From JAFAXD01 sp963760435 (GTDB taxonomy: Bacteria; Pseudomonadota; Alphaproteobacteria; Rhizobiales; Xanthobacteraceae), in assembly GCA_963760435.1 (NCBI GenBank), contig CAVXDE010000042.1:32215-96214 (forward strand): DNA of 64,000 nt. Reading direction: 5' to 3'. Below the pieces are notes generated by a model that saw only the letters and a program-made list of their open reading frames with translations, had not been told where the DNA came from and did not search any database. Shown in pieces: positions 56,120-63,409 of the stretch. A program made the position numbers and the translations under genes. The first letter of the stretch is position 1. Each line of letters starts with the position of its first letter.

Positions 56120-57497
56120 TTAATCAGAACCGCCGATCAAACGCAGGCGCCCACGTGCAGGATCGGCATCGTCAGGCGCGGCGGAGCCGTGCTTCCGCAA
56201 AGCTTCCTCGAAGTGCGTTCGCTTGTAGCCTTTGAAGCTACCCCCACGCTGCCGCTTCCCCGGCGGCCAGCACGTCACAGACTTAATGCCGACCAGATTT
56301 AGCAAGCCGGCTTGTTCGTGCATCTCGATCGGGTGCGGATACTCAACCGCGCTGGCGCCGCGGTAGCGAGTCCACTTTGCGTCGGGCAGATCCAGCCGCC
56401 GCAACTCTTTGTTAAAATCAATGCTCCCGATCTGATCGATCTCAAGCGCATCAAAGATCGCGAAGTCCATGTTGGAGCATCACAAACTCAAATCGCTCGG
56501 CCCTTTCTTTTTCAAGTAAAAACACAACCGCTTCACGCGCTCGTCGCCCCCATTCTGGGCTGCAACTATCGGCGATCGAAAGCAATCCACGAACATTATC
56601 AGCGAGGCGGCGTGCGACCCCGGGCGGCATTGCCGGTTTTGGATTGAGCTTCTTCTTTCCCGCCCAATTGCGAAGGAACGAGTAGACCTTATTCAAGTTC
56701 TGAACATCCTCCTCGCCCGCGGTGCTCCACTCGCATTGTGGCTTGGTCTCCTCGGTATAGGGCTCCATCTCCAGAACAAACGTGCGGCTGCGTTGCTGCG
56801 GGGCCAAGAAGCTTCCGACTCCGGCGGCGAGCATTGGAGCATACAGACCGATCAGCTTCCTTTGCCCCCCGATCTTTAATGAGATTTGCGCACCACGCCT
56901 GTGCCCCAAGTCCCAGATTTGTTGCAGCCGCCGCCGCGCCTCCGCGTCGACGTGATCAAGCTCGTCGTAGAGCACAGTGCAAGGACCCTGACCCAAGAAG
57001 TCAGCGATTGCCGCACCGGTGCCGGCGGTTTCTGTGTTTGGCCGGAACACCAGGTACCGAGCGATTTCCAGCGCTGTCGACTTACCGCTGTCGGGCCGCT
57101 CGCTAATCAGCGCCACGCGCGGCGCGATAGAGAAGCGCGTGTAGACATGCGTGAAACAAATCCACAATGCGTAGATCACAGACACATGCGGCTTCATCGT
57201 CACGTACTTGGCGACAATCCCCTCGACCAGACCAGCCGGAGTGAACTGCGGATCGTCGAACGGGTTAGGCTCTGCATCGCGTGGGTCTGACGGTGATGGC
57301 TGTGGCTGCGCGGCTGCATCATCAGCTGCGGCTTGAGCGAGAATCGCAGAAGCGTCTTTCCAAGTCTTGTTGTGCCGCTTCAGCCATGCCTCGAGCTTGC
57401 TTTTAGCGGTCTGACGTAGCTCATCTTCCGTCGCGGGATCCATCCACATCATGAACATCCGCGCGAACAGTTGGGCCGGCGTGGTCTTCTTGGGCAC
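56120..57497 (-). CDS. DUF3631 domain AAA ATPase, one frameshift
   Basis: An ATPase of mobile elements. It starts MPKKTTPAQLFARMFMMWMD. The P-loop is ISERPDSGKSTALEIARYLV near residue 135, and LYDELDHVDAEARRRLQQIW follows as Walker B. The C-terminal DUF3631 part includes KELRRLDLPDAKWTRYRGAS and GGSFKGYKRTHFEEALRKHG. One extra base near 56471 separates the last 116 residues; corrected length is 458, a multiple of three. DUF3631 proteins often sit in phage or integrative-element replication modules beside primase or helicase functions. Three DnaA-box-like 9-mers lie 208 bp upstream. The function is inferred. Confidence 0.8.
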
Positions 57498-57518
57498 GTG
57501 CCAAACTCACACAGGCGC

Positions 57519-57573
57519 GTGCGCGGCCCTCGGCATTTGGCCAGCTACGGCGTTGAGACGCCGAGGGCCGCAC
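57519..57573. repeat. Inverted repeat in the leader of the DUF3631 gene
   Basis: Left arm GTGCGCGGCCCTCGGC (57519-57534) and right arm GCCGAGGGCCGCAC (57560-57573) pair with two unpaired bases, leaving a loop of about 25 bases. It begins 22 bp upstream of the DUF3631 start, so its RNA form would sit in the leader. Confidence 0.65.
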
Positions 57574-57704
57574 CGCGCGCGGGTTCAATTGTTTGAATTC
57601 ACCGTAGCTGTGGGGAAAATTTTGAGTCGGCTGCCGCAGGGTGTCTAGGCTTGGGGGCCAGTCGTCCACATGTTTGTGCAAATTGAACCGGCCGAGCGCC
57701 CGAG

Positions 57705-57731
57705 TTATCCACGTTATCCCCATTATTCACA
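57705..57731 (+). promoter_or_regulatory. Three abutting DnaA-box-like 9-mers
   Basis: TTATCCACG (57705-57713), TTATCCCCA (57714-57722) and TTATTCACA (57723-57731) follow each other with no spacer, all in the same direction. The third fits TTATNCACA exactly; the other two have one mismatch. A weak partial match, on the minus strand, lies near 57610-57618. This suggests a DnaA-dependent origin or DnaA-controlled promoter. Confidence 0.6.
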
Positions 57732-58013
57732 GGCTGAGTTTGACACCGGAATGGAATTGTGCCGCAGCCACCACCTTAGAAGGTTCGCCAGCGGACCTTC
57801 TCCTGCATAACGCGCCGGGTCCTTCATGATGAACGAGAAGACCGCACAGGAGCTCGGTGCAGCTCGCCAACTAGGAAGCTTTCGCGTTCACCGGGGCACG
57901 AGATACATGCGTGCTGACGACGCACGCGCTCCACCATGTCCTTCAGCAGCTGGGTATTAGCGCACGCATCCTTTACGAATGACCCAACACCTCCCTCTTG
58001 GTCATCAAATGGG

Positions 58014-58442
58014 TCATGGTAGCTTCTCCAACCAACCCTTGTTGGTCCATCGACAATCGATATCGCCCTTAGCACGGATACAGACATTCTCTGAAGGGGG
58101 CCCTTCCGTCACCGTATAGGTGGCACTGATGTCAAGAAGCGGACAAAGCGACTGCATCCTATAGATCGCCACCAAATCTTGATCGACTAGCAACTTCTCG
58201 TAACGCTCTATGTCATCACGCACAAAGCAGCCGGGCGATGGCCTAACCAGTCGTACGTGATCATGAATACGGAGCCGGGGTGACGTGGTCGGGTACATCG
58301 ATGTCGCTGGTGGTGACGACGGATGATTGCTGAGGGCGATACTGACCACAAAGGCAATGATGCCAAACACAGCTATTCCAAATAGACCTAGTCCGATTCC
58401 GCGAATGTGATTTTTGCGTACAGTTCCTTCAGCTGGGGTCAT
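58014..58442 (-). CDS. Hypothetical single-pass membrane protein
   Basis: A 142-residue protein starting MTPAEGTVRKNHIRGIGLGL. A membrane helix covers residues about 15-37 (GLFGIAVFGIIAFVVSIALS), preceded by a basic stretch that fits the positive-inside rule. The outer domain of about 100 residues has four Cys (CFVRDD, SLCPLL, NVCIRA, IDCRWT) that may form two disulfides. No family is recognised. It starts 9 bp after the exported protein gene upstream, so the two probably form an operon and may work together at the envelope. Confidence 0.65.
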   Translation of the reverse strand: MTPAEGTVRKNHIRGIGLGLFGIAVFGIIAFVVSIALSNHPSSPPATSMYPTTSPRLRIHDHVRLVRPSPGCFVRDDIERYEKLLVDQDLVAIYRMQSLCPLLDISATYTVTEGPPSENVCIRAKGDIDCRWTNKGWLEKLP

Positions 58443-58451
58443 GTGGCCACC

Positions 58452-59066
58452 TCAATACGGTCCGATCTTAAGCGCAGGACACATTTTCGAATGGATGTAT
58501 TGAAGGGCGTTAAGTGCTTCGGGCGAGGGACTGCTCGCCAGCAGGAGAAAAGAAACGCAACTTGAATTCGACTTATCGATGGGGGGCAGTCTGTGATAGT
58601 CAGTTCTCGTCGCGCTTGGAAACGTCGCTGGAAGGGGGACGTCTAGCTTTGTGCACACGGCGCCGGGGGCACCATAGAAGGTCAGCGCCGGCCTATTGAG
58701 TACCCCAGCCGAGCCGGAGCGATAATAGTCACTCACCCGATCAAATCGGATCTGTATTAACCGTCGGCTGTTCCAAAAAACCAGCTGGATTGTGCAAGGC
58801 TCCTCGGGCTCCCAATACATGAGCGCCGCTCTTTGTAAGTTGTTTGCCCCATAAATCAGGGCCCAGCCCCCATCGTCAGAGAATTGAATGCCTACGCTGT
58901 CACCGACCTCCAGGCCGATTGGCACGTAAGCGATGAGGACATCCGCAGCTGCCGATATTGGCTTGAATCTCGTCTTTAGCTGCAACTCTTGCGCCTGAAC
59001 CCTGCCCCCAGAGACGATGCTGGTCAGCAGGAGGATGGTGATGGCTAAAGGAAACAGTCTGCTCAT
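58452..59066 (-). CDS. Hypothetical exported protein
   Basis: A 204-residue protein whose start at 59066 has a good ribosome site (GGAGGAA, 6 bases away) and gives a clear signal peptide, MSRLFPLAITILLLTSIVSG with likely cleavage after VQA. A longer upstream start would spoil the signal. The mature part is beta-rich, for example GDSVGIQFSDDGGWALIYGA, with four Cys (EPCTI, AVCTK, SSCVS, KMCPA). No family is recognised. A perfect palindrome and a tandem repeat lie 45-150 bp upstream and may control it. Confidence 0.65.
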   Translation of the reverse strand: MSRLFPLAITILLLTSIVSGGRVQAQELQLKTRFKPISAAADVLIAYVPIGLEVGDSVGIQFSDDGGWALIYGANNLQRAALMYWEPEEPCTIQLVFWNSRRLIQIRFDRVSDYYRSGSAGVLNRPALTFYGAPGAVCTKLDVPLPATFPSATRTDYHRLPPIDKSNSSCVSFLLLASSPSPEALNALQYIHSKMCPALKIGPY

Positions 59067-59110
59067 CTGCTGTTCCTCCAATGGCAGACCTTGCTCGCTT
59101 TGTTGGCTAC

Positions 59111-59134
59111 GGCCTTTGATCCCGATCAAAGGCC
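59111..59134. promoter_or_regulatory. Perfect palindrome
   Basis: GGCCTTTGATC, two bases CC, GATCAAAGGCC: 11-bp perfect arms, 45 bp upstream of the exported-protein start. It could be an operator or the base of a hairpin. Confidence 0.5.
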
Positions 59135-59219
59135 GATTCCGAGTTTATTCACATCGATCACCGCCGAGCAGGCTCGGCGGATTCCGAGTTTATTCACATC
59201 GATCACCGCCGAGCAGGCT
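59135..59219. repeat. Tandem duplication, two 40-bp copies, period 45
   Basis: GATTCCGAGTTTATTCACAT starts both copies (59135 and 59180); each runs for 40 identical bases. The first copy also contains the hairpin CCGCCGAGC-AG-GCTCGGCGG (59161-59180). Each copy includes TTATTCACA, an exact DnaA-box-like 9-mer (TTATNCACA), at about 59145 and 59190. Confidence 0.88.
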
Positions 59220-59568
59220 GGTCGACGAAAATTGGCCCTAATGCGCAAACACGCCGGCGGCCGTGCCCAAAGGCCGGTTGCGAAGGCCGAACGGGCTGAA
59301 ACCCGCAATTCGAATTTGTTGAAAAGTGCGAGAAGTGCCTGTGCCGCAGTGACTTCTCGTATTTTCGGCAGAAAAATCGAAACCACGAGAGGGGCTATAA
59401 ATTCATGTGTGATTTCAACGGCTTGCAAGTCAGGTCAAAAATAGGCCGGTGACAGTCACCCCCCAAACATGCGAAACAGGGCGCCGGGGTATCTGCTCCC
59501 CGACGCCCCGCACATTAGGCCATCGCTACTGACTCACCGGCTTTCAGCATCGCGCCGAGGGGTCGGAT
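59220..59568. other. Intergenic, no gene recognised
   Basis: About 350 bases with mixed composition. Short frames exist on both strands, but none has a ribosome site, family motif or convincing composition. A lower-GC patch lies at 59320-59450. Confidence 0.5.
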
Positions 59569-60006
59569 TTGTCAACGCAGCGCTCTATCCAGGCAAACGA
59601 ATTACCACCGATCCGCGTGGCGCGCCACGGCGCTACGGATCGTCTACTGGCGCGCTTAGGCCAACATCATAGAGGCCGTGGCGCGGATCTTCCCTGTGGC
59701 CCACAGCCCGAAGAGCCGCGACGTGCGCGAGCCGTACCGCCACCCAGCATCGAGGTGGTGCAGCGGCTCGCCTTATCCAGAGGCTTCCGCATTCGAATTG
59801 AAGGCCCAGACAACAGCGAGGACGAAACGGTCTTCACGTTGATCGCACCGGACGGAAAGCCGGCCACCGCAATGCTACGCGGCGTCTCGCTGGGCGTAAT
59901 CGTCGCCGGGATCGAAGCACTAAGCGCGCATTGGTCCGCGCCGCACCCGGCGTGGGCGCAGCTCGTTTATCGCGGCCGCGGTGCGCCAACGAAATGGGAG
60001 CGGTAA
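59569..60006 (+). CDS. Hypothetical protein of the island
   Basis: A 145-residue frame. The C-terminal 90 residues look protein-like: PSIEVVQRLALSRGFRIRIE, then DETVFTLIAPDGKPATAMLR and GVSLGVIVAGIEALSAHWSA. The first 55 residues (Arg- and His-rich) do not, and another frame there reads IIEAVARIFPVAHSPKSRDV, so the true N-terminus may be in that frame with a one-base deletion near 59745. It ends 4 bp before the next gene. No family is recognised. Confidence 0.45.
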   Translation: MSTQRSIQANELPPIRVARHGATDRLLARLGQHHRGRGADLPCGPQPEEPRRARAVPPPSIEVVQRLALSRGFRIRIEGPDNSEDETVFTLIAPDGKPATAMLRGVSLGVIVAGIEALSAHWSAPHPAWAQLVYRGRGAPTKWER

Positions 60007-60010
60007 AGCC

Positions 60011-60598
60011 ATGGCCCGAAAACGCAAGCATCACCGATCGCTCTCGCCCGTGAGGTCGCCGAGCGGGCGCTTGTCACGTGTCGGCGAGCATCAGGAATTT
60101 GCACCAACTTTGGTCAAGCGTCTGCGCGACGCGGCGCTAGCCAGCATGCAGGATGAACGCTGGGGCTCAGAACTTGGCAGACTATTTCTCAGCAACAAAA
60201 TCGAATCGGCGGCTTATGCTGCTGGGCGACGCTTCGCCGAACTAGCCGCGCACTACCACATCGCCGTCGGTGCGCCGAAGGGAGCAAAATCGGCGACGTT
60301 GAATCGACTCGGGACCGGCGGGACCCTTGCAGATCCCGACAGCCCAGAGGGCCTAGTGATTGCGCGACGTGATCGAGATGCTGTCGAACGCATGCACGCC
60401 GCGAACGCCGCGTTGATCGGCGCCGGTGCTGCCGCCGCAGCTGCAGTCAACATGGTTTGCCTTAGAGATACGCCGGTCTATGGCGAGCTCGAACGCATTG
60501 CGCTTCGGAACGGACTCGCACGGCTCGCCGGACACTTCGGATTGATTGGACCGCCACCGCGCGAAGTCCGACGCAACGGGCACCGGATCGATATCTGA
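60011..60598 (+). CDS. Hypothetical basic protein, phage-type context
   Basis: A 195-residue protein starting MARKRKHHRSLSPVRSPSGR, with the ribosome site GGAG 10 bases upstream. The N-terminus is strongly basic; the rest is helical, with LGRLFLSNKIESAAYAAGRR and an Ala-rich run near the middle (NAALIGAGAAAAAAVNMVCL). Small basic proteins like this occur in rhizobial prophages, but no named family is assigned. It is likely cotranscribed with the preceding frame. Confidence 0.55.
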   Translation: MARKRKHHRSLSPVRSPSGRLSRVGEHQEFAPTLVKRLRDAALASMQDERWGSELGRLFLSNKIESAAYAAGRRFAELAAHYHIAVGAPKGAKSATLNRLGTGGTLADPDSPEGLVIARRDRDAVERMHAANAALIGAGAAAAAAVNMVCLRDTPVYGELERIALRNGLARLAGHFGLIGPPPREVRRNGHRIDI

Positions 60599-60872
60599 CC
60601 TCGGTCCAGGTTGAGTTGCCGATTGTTCTACAACAAGTTGAACATTGGCCGAACCCGAGCCCCGCATTTGACCGCTGGTGCGTTAACCGGACCCGACCCG
60701 AACCAAACTACATGAGAAACCATGACTGGGTCGACATCAGCACAACCGGCGAAATTAGTGCGGCCTTGTCGACCTTGACCTGTTATATGACACAACCGGC
60801 ACGGCACAGGAGGTCGACTTCTCGATATTGGCCGGGCCGCGCAGCCTCGACGGAGGTCAGCCGCGCCGGCTA

Positions 60873-61205
60873 TCAGAAACTCGGATTGAGCCTTGCGGCA
60901 GCGGTTGCGTCATCAATACCGGCTGCTTCAGCTGCGATGCCCACTCGTGTCAACCCACCGGTATCGGTGGAGACAAGCTGCGCACCATCCCAGAACAGCG
61001 CGTCGCATACAGCAAACGCGGTGCCGGCAACCTTGGGCAGGCGCCAGACGCCCTCGACCTCGAGCTCGAACGGCCCGCCGCTGTCGGCCGAAGCAGCAGC
61101 GACTCCGAAGGTCGCTCCGATCAGATATCCGCCACCACTGACGACGCCGCCGGTCGGCGCTACCATCGGTATGCTGCGGCCCCGGGCGATATAGTTCGCG
61201 GACAT
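60873..61205 (-). CDS. DUF2190 phage capsid-associated protein
   Basis: A 110-residue protein starting MSANYIARGRSIPMVAPTGG at 61205 behind GAGAGG. The pattern GGVVSGGGYLIGATFGVAAA, GPFELEVEGVWRLPKVAGTA and GGLTRVGIAAEAAGIDDATA is the DUF2190 beta-rich fold found next to major capsid genes of tailed phages. The start at 61223 is possible but less family-like. The capsid gene expected just downstream is not present; the next 270 bases on this strand hold no gene, so the phage module looks truncated. Confidence 0.85.
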   Translation of the reverse strand: MSANYIARGRSIPMVAPTGGVVSGGGYLIGATFGVAAASADSGGPFELEVEGVWRLPKVAGTAFAVCDALFWDGAQLVSTDTGGLTRVGIAAEAAGIDDATAAARLNPSF

Positions 61206-61219
61206 ATTTGTTGATCCTC

Positions 61220-61978
61220 TCAAGCGCGAATGACGTAACCATCATTTCGGTATACGACCCCTGCGTTGTCGAACGTCACCGTCGTTGTCTCCGGACTACT
61301 CGTGTTCTTGGTGTTGCTCGGCTCCAGTTCCGCACTCTCTTCGGCATCATCGGCATCATCGGCATCATCGGAATGCGGCCCGATTACAGCCTTGATTTCA
61401 GCCTCGCTTAAAGTGCCTTTTCTCAGAAGCTCAGCGGCGAGGGCCTCGACCTTGGGCCAGTGTGCTCGAAGAAGCTCAGAGGCTTCCCATTCCGCACCTT
61501 CCAGCAGCGGCTCGACCGACCTCTCATTTACGGCAACAAGCAAGGCGGCATTGCGCGCCTGATTTAGATCAGATTCGTTGTTGCCGCTGTCGCCATATTT
61601 GATGATTTCGCCCGCCCGGCCGGCCATTCGAATTACAATATCAGCAAGAACATCATCGCGGCTTCCTCCTGGTCGACCGAATATGCAGTGAGGATTTCCG
61701 TTCTCGATGGTCGCGTGTAGGCATTTTCGTAAAAGGAGCGTCGCGACGACCGCGTGGGACATTTCATGCGTGGCGAGCCGCGCAGGGTCGCGAATTGGGG
61801 AATGGCGCCAGTATTTGTAGAAACTTTCGCGACAAACCGGCGACGTCTCGTGACGCCAACTATCTAACAGCCGATAACGCGCAGGCTTTTCAAGCGCGAT
61901 GGTCTTTGCTTGCATTCTTCGCCGCGTTTCGATGACGGCCAGCGACGGCGGGCCCGATGGCTGAACGTCCATGCTCAC
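61220..61978 (-). CDS. M41-like metallopeptidase-domain protein
   Basis: A 252-residue protein. Residues 69-76 read ATHEMSHA, giving an HExxH zinc motif (His71, Glu72, His75). The downstream region DIVIRMAGRAGEIIKYGDSG and NESDLNQARNAALLVAVNER recalls the FtsH peptidase (M41) domain, including AGR.GE and ..D...A, where the third zinc ligand Asp would be. There is no AAA domain or membrane segment, so it is a stand-alone protease domain as in some phage modules. Near residue 215 lies a repeated DDA tract encoded by a 9-bp microsatellite. Its stop lies just upstream of the DUF2190 gene. Confidence 0.72.
   Translation of the reverse strand: MSMDVQPSGPPSLAVIETRRRMQAKTIALEKPARYRLLDSWRHETSPVCRESFYKYWRHSPIRDPARLATHEMSHAVVATLLLRKCLHATIENGNPHCIFGRPGGSRDDVLADIVIRMAGRAGEIIKYGDSGNNESDLNQARNAALLVAVNERSVEPLLEGAEWEASELLRAHWPKVEALAAELLRKGTLSEAEIKAVIGPHSDDADDADDAEESAELEPSNTKNTSSPETTTVTFDNAGVVYRNDGYVIRA
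61334..61372. repeat. 9-bp microsatellite in the M41-like gene
   Basis: CGGCATCAT repeats three times with flanking partial copies; on the minus strand it encodes repeated Asp-Asp-Ala. A slippage-prone acidic tract in the C-terminal part of the protein. Confidence 0.8.
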
Positions 61979-61999
61979 TATCTCCTACAACAACCAGTG

Positions 62000-62027
62000 G
62001 TCGGGACGGTGGCAAAACCGCCCCGAC
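62000..62027. repeat. Imperfect hairpin
   Basis: GTCGGG-A-CGGT, loop GGCAAA, ACCG-CC-CCGAC. It lies just upstream of the M41-like gene; followed by TGTTTAAG. Its role is unclear. Confidence 0.4.
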
Positions 62028-62205
62028 TGTTTAAGCAACCAAGGCAACACTGGTTTCATACCTTCAACAGACTTGGCTGCCTAACCACTGCGCATAGAAT
62101 TGCGAATACGCAGCGGCATCTACAAGTCGAGTTTCTCAAGCATCGGTAACGCGCCGGCTGGTAGATCCGCAGGCCTTTGTCGAACGATTTCCGGAGGACA
62201 AATCC

Positions 62206-62481
62206 ATGCGCAAACTCATCATTCTGGGCGCCGCTGCTCTGCTCGCTAGCGCGCTCGTCGGCGGCGCGCAGGCGACGCCGTTATCGCAGGGCGCGTTAGC
62301 CACGGGCGGCACGGTCGAGCAGGCCATGCCCGATCAGGGCGTGATCAAGGCTCGGTCGCATCAGCGGCACTATGGGTGGAGTCGCGGTTATCACTACGGC
62401 TGGGGCCACCACCATTCGTCCCGGTATCCGAATTACAGGGGTTCCCGGAATTTCCAGAATCAATTCAGCGTGGAACATTGA
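62206..62481 (+). CDS. Small exported His/Gly/Tyr-rich protein
   Basis: A 91-residue protein with the signal peptide MRKLIILGAAALLASALVGG (cleavage probably after AQA). The mature tail is rich in His, Tyr, Gly and Arg (SHQRHYGWSRGYHYGWGHHH), then SSRYPNYRGSRNF. Ribosome site GGAGGA lies 7 bases before the ATG. The family is unnamed; short His/Tyr/Gly proteins of this kind are frequent in Bradyrhizobium relatives. It might bind metal, an inference from the His cluster. Confidence 0.75.
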   Translation: MRKLIILGAAALLASALVGGAQATPLSQGALATGGTVEQAMPDQGVIKARSHQRHYGWSRGYHYGWGHHHSSRYPNYRGSRNFQNQFSVEH

Positions 62482-62733
62482 CGATTGAGCACTGCTCGGC
62501 TTTCCTGCTCGTCAAGCGAGGAGCCGGCGCTCCAATCGGGCCTAACAGATTGGATTAACGCTGCACAGAGATAGCTTCCGGCCAAAAGCGGTCAGCGGAG
62601 GTAAGCAAGCTAATCGATGAGGAGCGGCAATGAACGGGCTGCTGCTTCCGCTTGATCGACGGCCGATTGCCATGGATCTTCGCACCGCGCGGCCGCGGCT
62701 CGGGTTTCGCTCGCAGCGGCTTCGACAACCGCC

Positions 62734-63205
62734 CTAGGTTCTTGTTGATTCCAGCCTCAGCAAGCTCAAGCACCGGAGAAACGCGCGGGCGGTCAGGGTC
62801 AGCGCGGCGCCAACCGCCAATATGCTTCCAGGTGGCACGACCGCAGTCATCGTATATACCCACGGCGTCGCGTCATCCATTGGCTCGATGATTGCCACCC
62901 AGGCGACCATGGCCAGCCACCCGATTGAAAGGATGATCCACGTCCAGACCGCTGCTTGTGCTACTGTGCGCACGCTTATTCTTGCGCGCCTGATTGATGG
63001 CGAGGGTGAAAATGGCGATGCCGCTCTCGTCGAGTTGCCCGTGCCCGGCTTGCTGGATCGCCGTCCCCAGCCTGCAAGAGTTTTCGATCGATTGCACGGT
63101 GCGCGCTCGCTTGACGAGCTGCAGCAAACGGTGGAGCGGGCCGACGCGCTGGGTGTTCTTGTCGGCCGAAAATACCTGAGAACCCCGGCGAGCACCGAAC
63201 CTCAA
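62734..63205 (-). CDS. Hypothetical two-helix membrane protein, one frameshift
   Basis: The C-terminal part is protein-like: VRTVAQAAVWTWIILSIGWL, AMVAWVAIIEPMDDATPWVY and TAVVPPGSILAVGAALTLTA form two membrane helices. The upstream part, DESGIAIFTLAINQARKNK, is in another frame; removing one base near 62975 joins them and gives 156 residues, a multiple of three. The start at 63205 is tentative. No family name is recognised. Confidence 0.5.
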
Positions 63206-63409
63206 AACAGCAGCCTCCCTTTGCGGCTATTCCGGTGAGGCTATTCGTTTGTGGGCGCAGAGAGGGGATGTCGCCGCGGCACGTGACGGTGCTGACTGGC
63301 GTGTCTCCATGTCGAGTATTTGGCGGCACATTGGCTCGCGACGGAAAGCCGTCCGGCTGTGAGTCTTGGAAATTTGGAATGGCGGGGCGAATCGTCGCGA
63401 GGGTCGCCT

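Larger units (their letters stand above)
57498..58013. other. Origin-like intergenic region of the island
   Basis: 516 bases without a convincing gene. It contains a long inverted repeat (57519-57573), the short dyad TTCAA-TTGT-TTGAA (57584-57597), an AT-rich patch around 57585-57625 and three abutting DnaA-box-like 9-mers (57705-57731). A minus-strand frame of 87 codons at 57824-58087 overlaps the next gene and has no protein-like features. Confidence 0.5.

Noticed and set aside
57824..58087. Minus-strand 87-codon frame
   Set aside because: It overlaps the better supported membrane protein gene and has no recognisable features.
59135..59219. CRISPR array
   Set aside because: Only two repeat units, separated by five bases, and no cas genes.
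61334..61372. Functional iterons
   Set aside because: The CGGCATCAT repeat lies inside a coding frame and encodes Asp-Asp-Ala; slippage of a coding microsatellite is simpler.
62555..62863. Minus-strand frame of 102 codons with AEAGINKNL
   Set aside because: One short segment looks protein-like, but the rest is basic low-complexity sequence and it overlaps the membrane protein gene; not strong enough to call.
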